A stretch of DNA of 22,126 nt, taken from contig CBFHZM010000026.1 in the NCBI GenBank assembly GCA_965660195.1, forward strand, positions 1 to 22,126, in the 5' to 3' direction. The notes beneath the pieces were generated by a model. That model worked only from the letters and a program-made list of their open reading frames with translations. It did no database searches and had not been told where the DNA came from. Position numbers and translations under genes: made by a program. This document shows, one piece after another, positions 5,286 to 12,653 of this stretch (the stretch's first letter is position 1; each line of letters begins with the position of its first letter). The stretch is from JAYODZ01 sp965660195 (GTDB lineage: Bacteria > Pseudomonadota > Alphaproteobacteria > RS24).

Positions 5286-6719
5286 TCAGGAAAATTGTTT
5301 TTGCTTGCGGCGCTCAACCGATGAACCAATACCGAGCGCTTCACGATATTTGGTGATCGTTCGGCGGGCTATCGGCACTCCCTCTTCGGCGAGTATCTTG
5401 ACAAGCTTGTCATCGGATAGCGGCTTCGACGGCGGCTCATCATCGATTAACGCCTTAATCCGCTGTTTCACGGCGCGCGACGAAACACCGTCATCATCGG
5501 AAGATTGTCCGACAGCTGAGCTGAATAGATTTTTCATCGGCCAAACCCCGAACGGCGTTTCCACCAGTTTATTGGCGACAATGCGCGAAACCGTGCCCTC
5601 ATTGAGATCTACCCGATCAGCAATTTCGCGAATAGTCATGGGTTTTAAATAATTTATACCGCGATCGAGAAACGCTTGTTGCTCTTCGATAATCGCTTCG
5701 CTGACGCGCAGCAACGACATACCGCGGGTAAAGATTGTGCGCTGAAGCCAGCGGGCAGCTTGTCGATGTTGTGATAGATAACGCTGCAGAACCTCACTTT
5801 GATCACGCCGCGCGAGATCTTCCCAGAGCCCCTCCCGCAGTTGCAGAGCGGGAAGCATGCTCTCATTAACTTCGGCATACCACTGACCACCATTACCACG
5901 CTTTAAAATCACATCGGGAGGCGCCAAATGATCCGGCGCTGCAAGATAATCGCGGCCGGGATGCGGGTTCAGACCTTGTAACTGCGCAATACAATTCTTG
6001 ATATCGCTCAGACCCAGTCCGGTTTTATCTTCGATGCGACTTAAGGTTTCGCTGCTCACCAAGTTCAGATGTTGAAGAAAAATATCTAATTGCGGATCGA
6101 CCGCTCCAATTTGTAAACGAAAACACTCAGCCAAGGAACGCGCCGCTAGTCCGCGCGGTTCGCAAGCGTGTAAGGCGCGACGTGCCTCTTGAACGAGCGC
6201 AAGATCGGCGGCAAGAAGTTCTGCTAGCTCGTCATCGCTCTCGCGCAAGTAACCATCCTCATCGAGCCAATACACTAAATCGAGTGCGACATTGCGGATG
6301 GCTTCGTCGCTTACCAGGTCGCGCAGCTGCATTTGTAAGGCTTCTGCGAGAGTTGCTTCAGCCGTCACAAAAGCCTCGAAGCTCAGATCCGCTTGAACAC
6401 CACTATCTTGCAGGTGAGTGAAATCGCGTTCCTCATGCGCGCGCTCGATATTATGCCCATCTTCCCAAGCTTCGCTGTCGGTTAGATCGATCTCGCGCGC
6501 TGCGTCACGAGCCTCCTCACCTTCAAGAACCGTCTCGGGAACCATTTCGGACTCGCCATCGGCGTAATCGAGCAAGGGATTTTCATCAATTTTTTCCTGA
6601 ATAAGCTCGCTCAGTTCGAGCTGCGAGAGGCTCAAAACCCGCATAGCCAATTGCATTTGCGGCGTCATCATCACGCTTTGCGACTGCTTTAGGCCGGTTT
6701 TTTGCGATATTTTCCGCAT
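5286..6719 (-). CDS. rpoN: RNA polymerase sigma-54 factor RpoN
   Basis: A 477-residue sigma-54. Region I at the N-terminus is Gln/Leu-rich (LKQSQSVMMTPQMQLAMRVL, then SQLELSELIQEKIDENPLL), the activator-interacting part. Region II is acidic (about residues 55-105). The core-binding domain follows, then the helix-turn-helix around KPMTIREIADRVDLNEGTVSR with MKNLFSSAV just after. The RpoN box ARRTITKYRE lies at about 451-460 and reads the -24 element. It needs AAA+ activators to open promoters and typically serves flagellar and nitrogen genes. Two candidate sigma-54 promoters are in this window. The usual alphaproteobacterial neighbours (lptB before, hpf and ptsN after) are absent; mnmA precedes it instead. 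GGGA lies just before ATG 6717-6719. Confidence 0.97.
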   Translation of the reverse strand: MRKISQKTGLKQSQSVMMTPQMQLAMRVLSLSQLELSELIQEKIDENPLLDYADGESEMVPETVLEGEEARDAAREIDLTDSEAWEDGHNIERAHEERDFTHLQDSGVQADLSFEAFVTAEATLAEALQMQLRDLVSDEAIRNVALDLVYWLDEDGYLRESDDELAELLAADLALVQEARRALHACEPRGLAARSLAECFRLQIGAVDPQLDIFLQHLNLVSSETLSRIEDKTGLGLSDIKNCIAQLQGLNPHPGRDYLAAPDHLAPPDVILKRGNGGQWYAEVNESMLPALQLREGLWEDLARRDQSEVLQRYLSQHRQAARWLQRTIFTRGMSLLRVSEAIIEEQQAFLDRGINYLKPMTIREIADRVDLNEGTVSRIVANKLVETPFGVWPMKNLFSSAVGQSSDDDGVSSRAVKQRIKALIDDEPPSKPLSDDKLVKILAEEGVPIARRTITKYREALGIGSSVERRKQKQFS

Positions 6720-6738
6720 GATCCCTATAAATCTAAAA

Positions 6739-6788
6739 GCGACGTCGCACTGAGGCGATCGCCCACCACGGCATACAGATAATATGCC
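6739..6788 (-). promoter_or_regulatory. Cluster of three inverted repeats in the mnmA-rpoN gap
   Basis: The 86-nt gap upstream of rpoN contains two perfect palindromes, GCGACGTCGC (6739-6748) and GGCGATCGCC (6754-6763), with centres 15 nt apart, and an inverted repeat GGCATA-N7-TATGCC (6770-6788). They could be operators for rpoN control, RNA hairpins in the leader, or, for the last, a weak end signal for mnmA, whose stop is at 6806. None is followed by a T-tract, so an intrinsic terminator is unlikely. Which use applies cannot be told from sequence alone. Confidence 0.35.
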
Positions 6789-6805
6789 AGTTTATAGGAA
6801 TATAA

Positions 6806-7933
6806 TTATTGTGTTGAAATAATCCAGCCGCCGCCAAGAACGCGGTCGAGATTTACATCATAAAAAACGCAAGCCTGACCTGGCGACACGCCCGCCTCGG
6901 CTTGAGTCAGGTGTACCCTTGCACCGCCTGCGGCATCGAGCTGCAACCTTGCCGGTACGGGCTCTCCGGTGGAGCGGATCCGCGCCATAACATCAGCCTC
7001 CTGCCCCTCGCCCAACCAATTCACATCCGAAAGCGTTAATTCATCGCGCAAAAGCGCGTCCCGCGGCCCAACAATGACCTCGCGCTTAGCAGCATCAATG
7101 GCGACAACATAAAGCGGCTCTCCAGCAGCAATCCCAAGGCCACGCCTTTGCCCCACCGTATAGTGCAACACTCCTTGATGCGTTGCTAGAACCTTTCCGT
7201 CCATATCAACAATATTGCCTGGCAAGCTTGTATCCGGCCGCAGTTTCTTAATGACCGTTGCATAATCGCCATTTGGTACAAAGCAAATATCCTGACTGTC
7301 AGGCTTTTGTGCCACCTGCAAGCCGATCGCTTCTGCAAAAGCTCTGATCTCATCCTTACTAAAACGAGCTAGAGGAAAGCGAAGAAAGTCCAGCTGCTCT
7401 TGGGTTGTCGAAAATAAAAAATAAGATTGGTCGCGCGATAAATCATGCGGGCGATACATCTCCCACCCACCCGCGCCTTGGCGCGATCCAATATAGTGGC
7501 CCGTTACCAATGCCGTTGCACCCAGCTCGCGCGCTGTTTCGAGGAGATCCCGGAACTTGACCGTTTCATTACAGCGGATACACGGAACAGGGGTATGGCC
7601 GGCAAGATAGCTATCGGCAAAATCATTCATCACACTGTCTTTAAACTTGCTTTCATAATCGAGCACGTAATGCGGTATGTCGAGCGACGCCGCGACTTGC
7701 CGAGCGTCCATAATATCCTGCCCCGCACAGCAAGCTCCCTTGCGCGCCAACGCTTGCCCGTGATCGTAGAGCTGCAAGGTAATGCCGATCGTTTCATAGC
7801 CGGCGCGGCGAACAAGCGCTGCTGCAACCGAGCTATCAACCCCGCCCGACATCGCCACGACGACGCGTGTTGCCGCTGGGTCACCATGTAGCCCTAAGTC
7901 AATTTCCGGTAGTTTTTCTATATTCGACGCCAT
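6806..7933 (-). CDS. mnmA: tRNA-specific 2-thiouridylase MnmA
   Basis: A 375-residue enzyme that thiolates U34 of tRNA-Lys, -Glu and -Gln using ATP and sulfur relayed from a cysteine desulfurase. The PP-loop SGGVDSS is at residues 29-35. The first catalytic cysteine region is PVPCIRCNETVKF (C118, C121; C121 aligns with the catalytic Cys), and the second is DSQDICFVPNGDY (C217). HYTVGQRRGLGI and the GEPLYV strand of the C-terminal barrel domains are present, and length is normal. ATG 7931-7933 (MASNIEKLP) is chosen because the homologous part begins about 20 residues later. The frame stays open to 8029, with an ATG at 7967-7969, but those residues do not look like MnmA. It is divergent from the CtrA-type regulator and precedes rpoN by 86 nt. 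Confidence 0.95.
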   Translation of the reverse strand: MASNIEKLPEIDLGLHGDPAATRVVVAMSGGVDSSVAAALVRRAGYETIGITLQLYDHGQALARKGACCAGQDIMDARQVAASLDIPHYVLDYESKFKDSVMNDFADSYLAGHTPVPCIRCNETVKFRDLLETARELGATALVTGHYIGSRQGAGGWEMYRPHDLSRDQSYFLFSTTQEQLDFLRFPLARFSKDEIRAFAEAIGLQVAQKPDSQDICFVPNGDYATVIKKLRPDTSLPGNIVDMDGKVLATHQGVLHYTVGQRRGLGIAAGEPLYVVAIDAAKREVIVGPRDALLRDELTLSDVNWLGEGQEADVMARIRSTGEPVPARLQLDAAGGARVHLTQAEAGVSPGQACVFYDVNLDRVLGGGWIISTQ

Positions 7934-8013
7934 GGCATGGCTATAGCAAATAATCCTACCCGCGTACATGCCCACAGCGCGCTGTAGACGCCGCGCGATC
8001 ACGAAAACGTGAT

Positions 8014-8072
8014 TTGCACGTGACCACATAATAAATTTTTATAATTAAGGTAGTTAAATTTAGTAGAAGGAG
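8014..8072 (+). promoter_or_regulatory. Promoter/ribosome-binding region of the CtrA-type regulator
   Basis: A perfect TATAAT occurs at 8040-8045, with TTGCAC at 8014-8019 as a possible -35; the 20-nt spacer is long (18 nt if TTTATA at 8038-8043 is used). Just downstream, TTAA-GGTAG-TTAA (8045-8057) repeats the CtrA half-site TTAA, but with a 5-nt gap instead of the classical 7. The ribosome-binding site AGAAGGAG (8065-8072) is 7 nt before ATG 8080 and is one of the best in the window. Autoregulation through the TTAA pair is a guess. Confidence 0.35.
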
Positions 8073-8079
8073 AAATCCA

Positions 8080-8763
8080 ATGAGAGTTTTACTTATTGAG
8101 GATGACAGCATTCTAAACGAAACGCTCACCGATCACCTGGAAGCCAACGGGTTTTCAGTCGAAGCCTGCTACGACGCCACCGAAGGCTTAGAAATGCTAG
8201 GCCTTTATGATTTTCAAACCGTTTTGCTTGATCTCGGCCTTCCCGATATGAAAGGAGAGACCTGCCTACGGAAAATCCGGGCTGAAAAACCCGAAATACC
8301 AGTTATTGTTCTCACTGGCCGCGACGACAAACAAACCTGCCTTGATTTATTAGAAGGTGGGGCAGACGATTATATGACCAAACCCTTCAGCAGCGATGAG
8401 TTGGTTGCCCGTATGCGGGCCAATATTCGCCGCGCCAATGGCCATAGCGACAATATCATCCGTAGCGGTAGCTTTGCTCTCGATTTGAAACGCCAGCTGG
8501 TACAGATTGACGGTGTTGACCTCAACCTGACTCATAAAGAGTTTGAAATGCTGCGCCTTATGGTTCTGCAAAAAGGTGGCGTGATCAGCAAGGAAGCCTT
8601 TCTTGACCACCTGTATGGTGGCATGGATGAACCCGAAATTAAAATCATCGATGTCTTTATCTGCAAATTACGGAAAAAACTCGAACATGCCATGGCCGGA
8701 CAAAGGATCATCGAGACGGTTTGGGGGCGCGGTTATCGCGTCAACCTCGTCGGGGCCGCCTAA
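8080..8763 (+). CDS. CtrA-family two-component response regulator
   Basis: A 227-residue OmpR/PhoB-type regulator. The receiver has acidic residues E7-D8-D9, phosphoacceptor D51, T79 and K101, so it should be phosphorylatable. The DNA-binding domain ends LYGGMDEPEIKIIDVFICKLRKKLE then IIETVWGRGYRV, which is almost the wording of the cell-cycle regulator CtrA, and the linker RRANGHSDNIIRSG also resembles it. The receiver is much less CtrA-like: where CtrA has a GxxxxEDKVRGLGFGADDYMTKPF region, this has GRDDKQTCLDLLEGGADDYMTKPF. It could be this organism's CtrA or a CtrA paralogue sharing DNA specificity but answering another kinase. No histidine kinase is adjacent. ATG 8080 is fixed by an excellent AGAAGGAG. 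Confidence 0.9.
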   Translation: MRVLLIEDDSILNETLTDHLEANGFSVEACYDATEGLEMLGLYDFQTVLLDLGLPDMKGETCLRKIRAEKPEIPVIVLTGRDDKQTCLDLLEGGADDYMTKPFSSDELVARMRANIRRANGHSDNIIRSGSFALDLKRQLVQIDGVDLNLTHKEFEMLRLMVLQKGGVISKEAFLDHLYGGMDEPEIKIIDVFICKLRKKLEHAMAGQRIIETVWGRGYRVNLVGAA

Positions 8764-8827
8764 AGATCATCTTGTCGTCGCGAGCAGGGTCTGGTCACAC
8801 CGCACGCCACATGCTAACCACCTGGGT

Positions 8828-9658
8828 ATGACCAATTTTGACGCTCAGGCTCACGCCACGGATCCAGAATTTTTAGTTGCTCTGGCGACCCTCGCGATCG
8901 ACGCTGGTGACGTCATTATGAACTATTTTGGCCGCGATATTGTCGCTGAAACCAAATCCGACGCCTCGCCTGTAACCATCGCCGATCGGGAGGCCGAAGC
9001 GATTATCACAAGTGGGCTACAGCGCATCGCGCCCGGCGTGCAAGTGATCGGCGAAGAAATGTGCGCTGAACAGATGCCCTCTCGGCTTGACGATTGTTTC
9101 TTTCTCGTCGACCCGCTAGACGGTACGCGCGAATTCATTGAGGGTCGTGCGGATTTTACCGTCAATATTGGATTGATTTATCAACGCAAACCATACGCTG
9201 GGGTAATTTTTGCCCCCGCGCACCAGGCTCTATATATCTCCGGCGCGACCTCTGCCCATTATGTCGAACCGCGGTCCGGCACCACTTTAATGTGGGAAGA
9301 TTTCACACCGATAAGCTGCCGCGAGACCATGGCCACCGGCCTTACTGTTGTTGCCTCGCGCTCGCATAAATCACCTGAGACCGAGGCTTATTTGGAAAAT
9401 CTGGAGGTCGCCGACTATATTTCTGCTGGCTCATCGTTGAAATTTTGCCTTCTAGCTGCGGGAAAAGCCGATCTTTATCCGCGCCTTGGCCGCACCATGG
9501 AATGGGATACGGCCGCAGGGCATGCCATTTTGCAGAGCGCCGGCGGCATGGTCACAGATCTGGAAGGCCAGCCGCTCATATATGGGAAACTGAATCGCGG
9601 GCTAGATAACCCTCACTTTATCGCGACGGCTCGACAAATAGCGGAAATCACTGAATAG
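8828..9658 (+). CDS. cysQ: 3'(2'),5'-bisphosphate nucleotidase CysQ
   Basis: A 276-residue member of the inositol-monophosphatase superfamily that removes the 3'-phosphate from PAP, a by-product of sulfate assimilation. Metal-site motifs are GEE (75-77), DPLDGT (95-100) and WDTAAGHA (226-233), with KFCLLAAGKADLY before the last. Length matches CysQ. The start ATG 8828 is chosen because the homologous part begins soon after. The frame is open back to 8603, but those residues are the shadow of the preceding regulator gene. There is no clear Shine-Dalgarno apart from CTGGG just upstream. The gene follows the CtrA-type regulator by 64 nt on the same strand. Confidence 0.92.
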   Translation: MTNFDAQAHATDPEFLVALATLAIDAGDVIMNYFGRDIVAETKSDASPVTIADREAEAIITSGLQRIAPGVQVIGEEMCAEQMPSRLDDCFFLVDPLDGTREFIEGRADFTVNIGLIYQRKPYAGVIFAPAHQALYISGATSAHYVEPRSGTTLMWEDFTPISCRETMATGLTVVASRSHKSPETEAYLENLEVADYISAGSSLKFCLLAAGKADLYPRLGRTMEWDTAAGHAILQSAGGMVTDLEGQPLIYGKLNRGLDNPHFIATARQIAEITE

Positions 9659-9691
9659 TAGTGCTCGGTTTTGATAACAAGTGGGAAAACC

Positions 9692-10282
9692 ATGAGTAAA
9701 AAGAACGGGGTCGGCCGCAGAATTTCCTGTGTTTTTCTGGCGGGACTATTATCGCTTATCACCATCAACTTAGCTCGCGCCGAGGGCGACCGCCAAATCG
9801 AGAGCTTTACAGAGAGCAAACTCATCGTCGAGGGTGCGCGTTATCTCGGCACATCGGCCGAAAATATGGCTGAGGTGGTTAGTCGCTTATTTTCTGAGTA
9901 TGGGCCGCCAGACGCCGTGATCCGCGGCGAAGAAGTTAGCGCCGCCATCATGTTGGGCTTGCGTTATGGTCGTGGCGATCTTCTCTTTCCCTCTGGCGAA
10001 ATACGCCCGATCTACTGGCGCGGCCCATCAGCTGGCATTGACACAGGCGGCAATGCGGCAAAAAGCTTTGCCCTGATTTATAATCTAAAAGACCCAGAAG
10101 AATTGTATAGCCGCTTTGTTGGCATTGAAGGGTCGGCCTTTTACCTTGGTGGCATATCGGTCAATTTCTTACAGCGTAATGAGACGATTGTCGCACCTAT
10201 GCGGGTGGGTGTCGGTATTCGCTTTGGCGCCAATATTGGCTATGTCAAATTCAGCCCAACCAAAGGCTGGTTCCCATTTTAA
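9692..10282 (+). CDS. eipA: EipA family (DUF1134) exported protein
   Basis: A 196-residue protein with a Sec signal peptide (MSKKNGVGRRISCVFLAGLL, cleavage expected after LARA near residue 30). The mature part matches the alphaproteobacterial DUF1134/EipA family: GPPDAVIRGEEVSAAIMLGL then RYGRGDLL, IYWRGPSAGIDTGGNAAKSF, LYSRFVGIEGSAFYLGGISV, APMRVGVGIRFGANIGYVKF and a terminal PF. EipA is a periplasmic beta-barrel-like protein tied to cell-envelope integrity in Brucella and Caulobacter; its biochemical activity is not known. ATG 9692 is preferred over TTG 9671 because GTGGGA precedes it and it gives a better signal peptide. It is probably co-transcribed with cysQ (33-nt gap). Confidence 0.92.
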   Translation: MSKKNGVGRRISCVFLAGLLSLITINLARAEGDRQIESFTESKLIVEGARYLGTSAENMAEVVSRLFSEYGPPDAVIRGEEVSAAIMLGLRYGRGDLLFPSGEIRPIYWRGPSAGIDTGGNAAKSFALIYNLKDPEELYSRFVGIEGSAFYLGGISVNFLQRNETIVAPMRVGVGIRFGANIGYVKFSPTKGWFPF

Positions 10283-10286
10283 GCAC

Positions 10287-10688
10287 TTAGTTGAGGCGTA
10301 ACGCGGATTTGATTTGTCCGGTTTTTAGATTGACGAGCCAGATCAATTCCGTGCGCTCTTTACCGAGTTCGAGCAATAGATCTTTCCCAGCCGGCGTCAC
10401 CCGTAGCACAGACAACCCGTCTGGAACCTTCACCTCAATCGTCTCGGACAAGCTAACCGCGGCGTCCAATTCTTCTTGCCCCGCGCTTTCGCTCGTCGAC
10501 AGAGCCAGCCCCGTTCCCATCCGATCAATAATGGTGCTCGTCACAACACCCACGCCAACGACCAGCAACAAACCTAATACCACCACAACGACCATTAAGT
10601 GGCGGGTATAGGGCGCCAAAGGAGAGACAACAATATTCTCCTCTTGCGGGTTTTGTGACGCCTCTTGCTCCTGTATATTCATCGCCAT
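10287..10688 (-). CDS. Small single-pass membrane protein divergent from rluD
   Basis: About 133 residues: a short acidic cytoplasmic tail, one strong transmembrane helix (HLMVVVVVLGLLLVVGVGVV), and a periplasmic domain of about 80 residues with strand-rich wording (ETIEVKVPDGLSVLRVTP, ELIWLVNLKTG). Small proteins of this layout occur next to rluD in several alphaproteobacteria (I recall a DUF6476-type label, not checked). Start options on the minus strand are ATG 10688, ATG 10682 and GTG 10700; ATG 10688 has AAAGG about 11 nt upstream and is preferred. That ATG overlaps the divergent rluD ATG inside CCATGG, so the two genes share their 5' ends. Function unknown. Its stop lies 4 nt from the eipA stop. 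Confidence 0.75.
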   Translation of the reverse strand: MAMNIQEQEASQNPQEENIVVSPLAPYTRHLMVVVVVLGLLLVVGVGVVTSTIIDRMGTGLALSTSESAGQEELDAAVSLSETIEVKVPDGLSVLRVTPAGKDLLLELGKERTELIWLVNLKTGQIKSALRLN

Positions 10689-11679
10689 GGCTGAAGACAC
10701 CTTTCATATAACTGTTGCGCCCGAACAATCGGGGAGCCGTTTGGATCGCATATTGGCGGGGGCTTTGCAAGATGTCAGCCGGGCGCGCTTGCAGGACTGG
10801 ATCAAACAGGGGCATGTCAAATTATACCGACAGCAAAATGAAGTTCACAATTTGTCACCATCGGCGACGCCGCTTACCGGCGACGAAATCTTCATCCAGC
10901 GTCCTGCCAATCGGGAGGCGCGGCTGACGGGCGAAGCCATATCCCTCAACATATTATTCGAAGATGCGCATATTTTGGTGTTGGACAAGCCCGCCGGCAT
11001 GGTCGTGCACCCCAGCGCCGGACATGATAGCGGCACTTTGGTGCATGCCCTGATTGCTCATTGTGGTGATAGCCTTGCCGGCATTGGCGGTGAAAAACGC
11101 CCTGGCATTGTGCATCGGCTCGACAAAGACACCAGCGGCGTCATGATCATTGCCAAACACGATGTTGCGCATCAACGGCTCGGCGAACAATTCAAAGCGC
11201 ATGGTCGCGACGGGCGGATGCAAAGGATCTATCACGCTTTCGTCTGGGGAAATCCAATTCCTGTCAGTGGAAGCGTCAATGCCGCCCTCGCGCGCTCCCC
11301 GCATAATCGGCTGAAAATGGCCGTCTCAAAACACCCGCAAGCACGACAAGCGATCACGCATTATCGCCGTCTCGCACAAGATGCGGCAGAGAAAATTAGC
11401 CTTGTTGAATGTCGTCTCGAAACCGGACGAACGCATCAAATTCGCGTTCACATGTCGCATTTAGGCTTTCCCGTGATCGCCGACACCGTTTACGGCCCTG
11501 GCATGCGCACCAAAATCGAGACCCTCGAGCCGGACCTGCAGGCCGCCGTTTCGGCGCTACCGCGGCAGGCTTTGCACGCCAAAGAACTTGGTTTTGAGCA
11601 CCCAGAGAGCGGTGAAAGCATGCATTTCACAACGCCACTGCCGGCAGATATGGCGCTTATTGCTGGATTTTTGCGTTAA
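10687..11679 (+). CDS. rluD: 23S rRNA pseudouridine synthase RluD
   Basis: A 330-residue RluA-family pseudouridine synthase, expected to modify U1911/U1915/U1917 in helix 69 of 23S rRNA. An N-terminal S4-like RNA-binding segment (SGSRLDRILAGALQDVSRAR, about 15-60) is followed by the catalytic domain. The active-site motif is HRLDKDTSG (143-151) with catalytic Asp146. ILVLDKPAGMVVHPSAGH and LETGRTHQIRVHMSHLGFPV are also typical. ATG 10687 has no clear Shine-Dalgarno and overlaps the divergent gene's start. The pairing with rpoH downstream (55 nt gap) is common in alphaproteobacteria. Confidence 0.94.
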   Translation: MAEDTFHITVAPEQSGSRLDRILAGALQDVSRARLQDWIKQGHVKLYRQQNEVHNLSPSATPLTGDEIFIQRPANREARLTGEAISLNILFEDAHILVLDKPAGMVVHPSAGHDSGTLVHALIAHCGDSLAGIGGEKRPGIVHRLDKDTSGVMIIAKHDVAHQRLGEQFKAHGRDGRMQRIYHAFVWGNPIPVSGSVNAALARSPHNRLKMAVSKHPQARQAITHYRRLAQDAAEKISLVECRLETGRTHQIRVHMSHLGFPVIADTVYGPGMRTKIETLEPDLQAAVSALPRQALHAKELGFEHPESGESMHFTTPLPADMALIAGFLR

Positions 11680-11705
11680 ACACCCTTTTTTTGCCATATT
11701 CGCCC

Positions 11706-11717
11706 CCCTATATAGGG
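11706..11717. other. Perfect 12-bp palindrome before the rpoH ribosome-binding site
   Basis: CCCTATATAGGG lies 3 nt before AGAGGAG and 17 nt before the preferred rpoH start. In RNA it could form a 4-bp hairpin (CCCU/AGGG) beside the Shine-Dalgarno, or as DNA it could be part of a promoter (the CCCCCCTATAT stretch is loosely like a sigma-32 -10 element). Neither is demonstrable here. Confidence 0.3.
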
Positions 11718-11734
11718 AAAGAGGAGTTATGTTC

Positions 11735-12646
11735 ATGACGAACAACCGAAATCTTGTGCCCGCCCCCTCCCCCGAGGGTAGCCTTAACCGTTATCTGCAA
11801 GAGATACGGCAATTCCCGATTCTGGAAGCGCAAGAGGAGTATGAGTTGGCCAAAGACTATGCCGATACCGGCAATGTCCGCGCCGCTCATCGGCTGGTGA
11901 CCAGCCATTTGCGCTTGGTTGCCAAAATCGCGATGGGCTATCGCGGCTATGGCCTGCCAATCGGCGAAGTGATCTCTGAGGGCAATGTAGGGCTGATGCA
12001 GGCGGTACGGAAATTCGATCCCGAACGCGGCTTTCGCTTGGCTACCTATGCCATGTGGTGGATCCGCGCCTCGATCCAGGAATATATTCTGCGCTCATGG
12101 AGCCTCGTAAAAATTGGCACGACAGCAGCCCAGAAAAAGCTGTTTTTCAATTTGCGTCGCCTCAAAGGCGAGATGCAGGCCATCGATAACGGGCAAATGA
12201 CCCCAGAACAGGTTGATAAAGTTGCTGAGACATTAAATGTCAGCAGTGACGAAGTGCGCATGATGGAGGGCCGATTGGTTGGCTCTGATCAAAGTTTAAA
12301 CACGCCGTTTCGGGGTGACACTGAAGATGGTGATGAGTGGCAAGACTGGCTGGTCGACGATAGCGATTCGCCTGAAACCCAATTGGTTGATGAAGACGAG
12401 CGCAATCATCGACGCACTATGGTGCTCGAAGCCATGCGTCACTTGAACGAACGCGAGCAAAAAATTCTCTATGCGCGTCGTCTCGCCGAACCGCCGCAAA
12501 CACTCGAAGACCTAAGTACGGAATTTGATATTTCCCGCGAGCGTGTACGACAAATCGAGCAACGTGCTTTTGAGAAGCTAAAAGTTGCTATGCAAAAATC
12601 TATGCCGCAAGAAATCGAGGCAACAGTCACCACAATTGAGGATTAA
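11735..12646 (+). CDS. rpoH: RNA polymerase sigma-32 (heat-shock) factor RpoH
   Basis: A 303-residue sigma factor for heat-shock promoters. The RpoH box QKKLFFNLR (133-141), unique to sigma-32, settles the identity. Region 2 is EVISEGNVGLMQAVRKFDPE then RLATYAMWWIRASIQEYILR, and region 4 is LNEREQKILYARRLAEPPQT with the helix-turn-helix ending SRERVRQIEQRAFEKLK. Two close starts exist: ATG 11729 lies only 2 nt from GAGGAG, while ATG 11735 is 8 nt from it, so 11735 is preferred. It follows rluD and converges on purA, overlapping that gene by 4 nt. A palindrome just before the ribosome-binding site may matter for control. Confidence 0.96.
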   Translation: MTNNRNLVPAPSPEGSLNRYLQEIRQFPILEAQEEYELAKDYADTGNVRAAHRLVTSHLRLVAKIAMGYRGYGLPIGEVISEGNVGLMQAVRKFDPERGFRLATYAMWWIRASIQEYILRSWSLVKIGTTAAQKKLFFNLRRLKGEMQAIDNGQMTPEQVDKVAETLNVSSDEVRMMEGRLVGSDQSLNTPFRGDTEDGDEWQDWLVDDSDSPETQLVDEDERNHRRTMVLEAMRHLNEREQKILYARRLAEPPQTLEDLSTEFDISRERVRQIEQRAFEKLKVAMQKSMPQEIEATVTTIED

Positions 12647-12653
12647 TCCTCAA
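12636..12653. terminator. 18-bp palindrome shared by the rpoH and purA stop codons
   Basis: TTGAGGATTAATCCTCAA is a perfect palindrome centred on the overlapping TTA/TAA stops, so both convergent genes end in codons for Glu-Asp-stop. As RNA it gives a 7-bp stem with a TTAA loop from either strand. No U-tract follows on either side, so at best it is a weak bidirectional end signal or a 3'-end-protecting hairpin. Confidence 0.35.

Noticed and set aside
4946..5356. Plus-strand 136-codon frame crossing the gap and the rpoN end
   Set aside because: It has no ribosome-binding site and no family wording, it runs through the structured RNA, and it ends antisense to rpoN.
6771..6788. GG-N10-GT (TGGCAT-N5-CTGTA) on the minus strand before rpoN as an autoregulatory sigma-54 promoter
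   Set aside because: The -12 element departs from TTGC at two positions and the site coincides with an inverted repeat that explains the sequence better.
8603..8827. N-terminal extension of the cysQ frame back to 8603
   Set aside because: These codons overlap the regulator gene in another frame, read as low-complexity shadow sequence, and the CysQ homology begins after ATG 8828.
11588..11734. N-terminal extension of the rpoH frame into the end of rluD
   Set aside because: It is the shadow of rluD codons; ATG 11735 has the ribosome-binding site at proper distance and matches the RpoH N-terminus.
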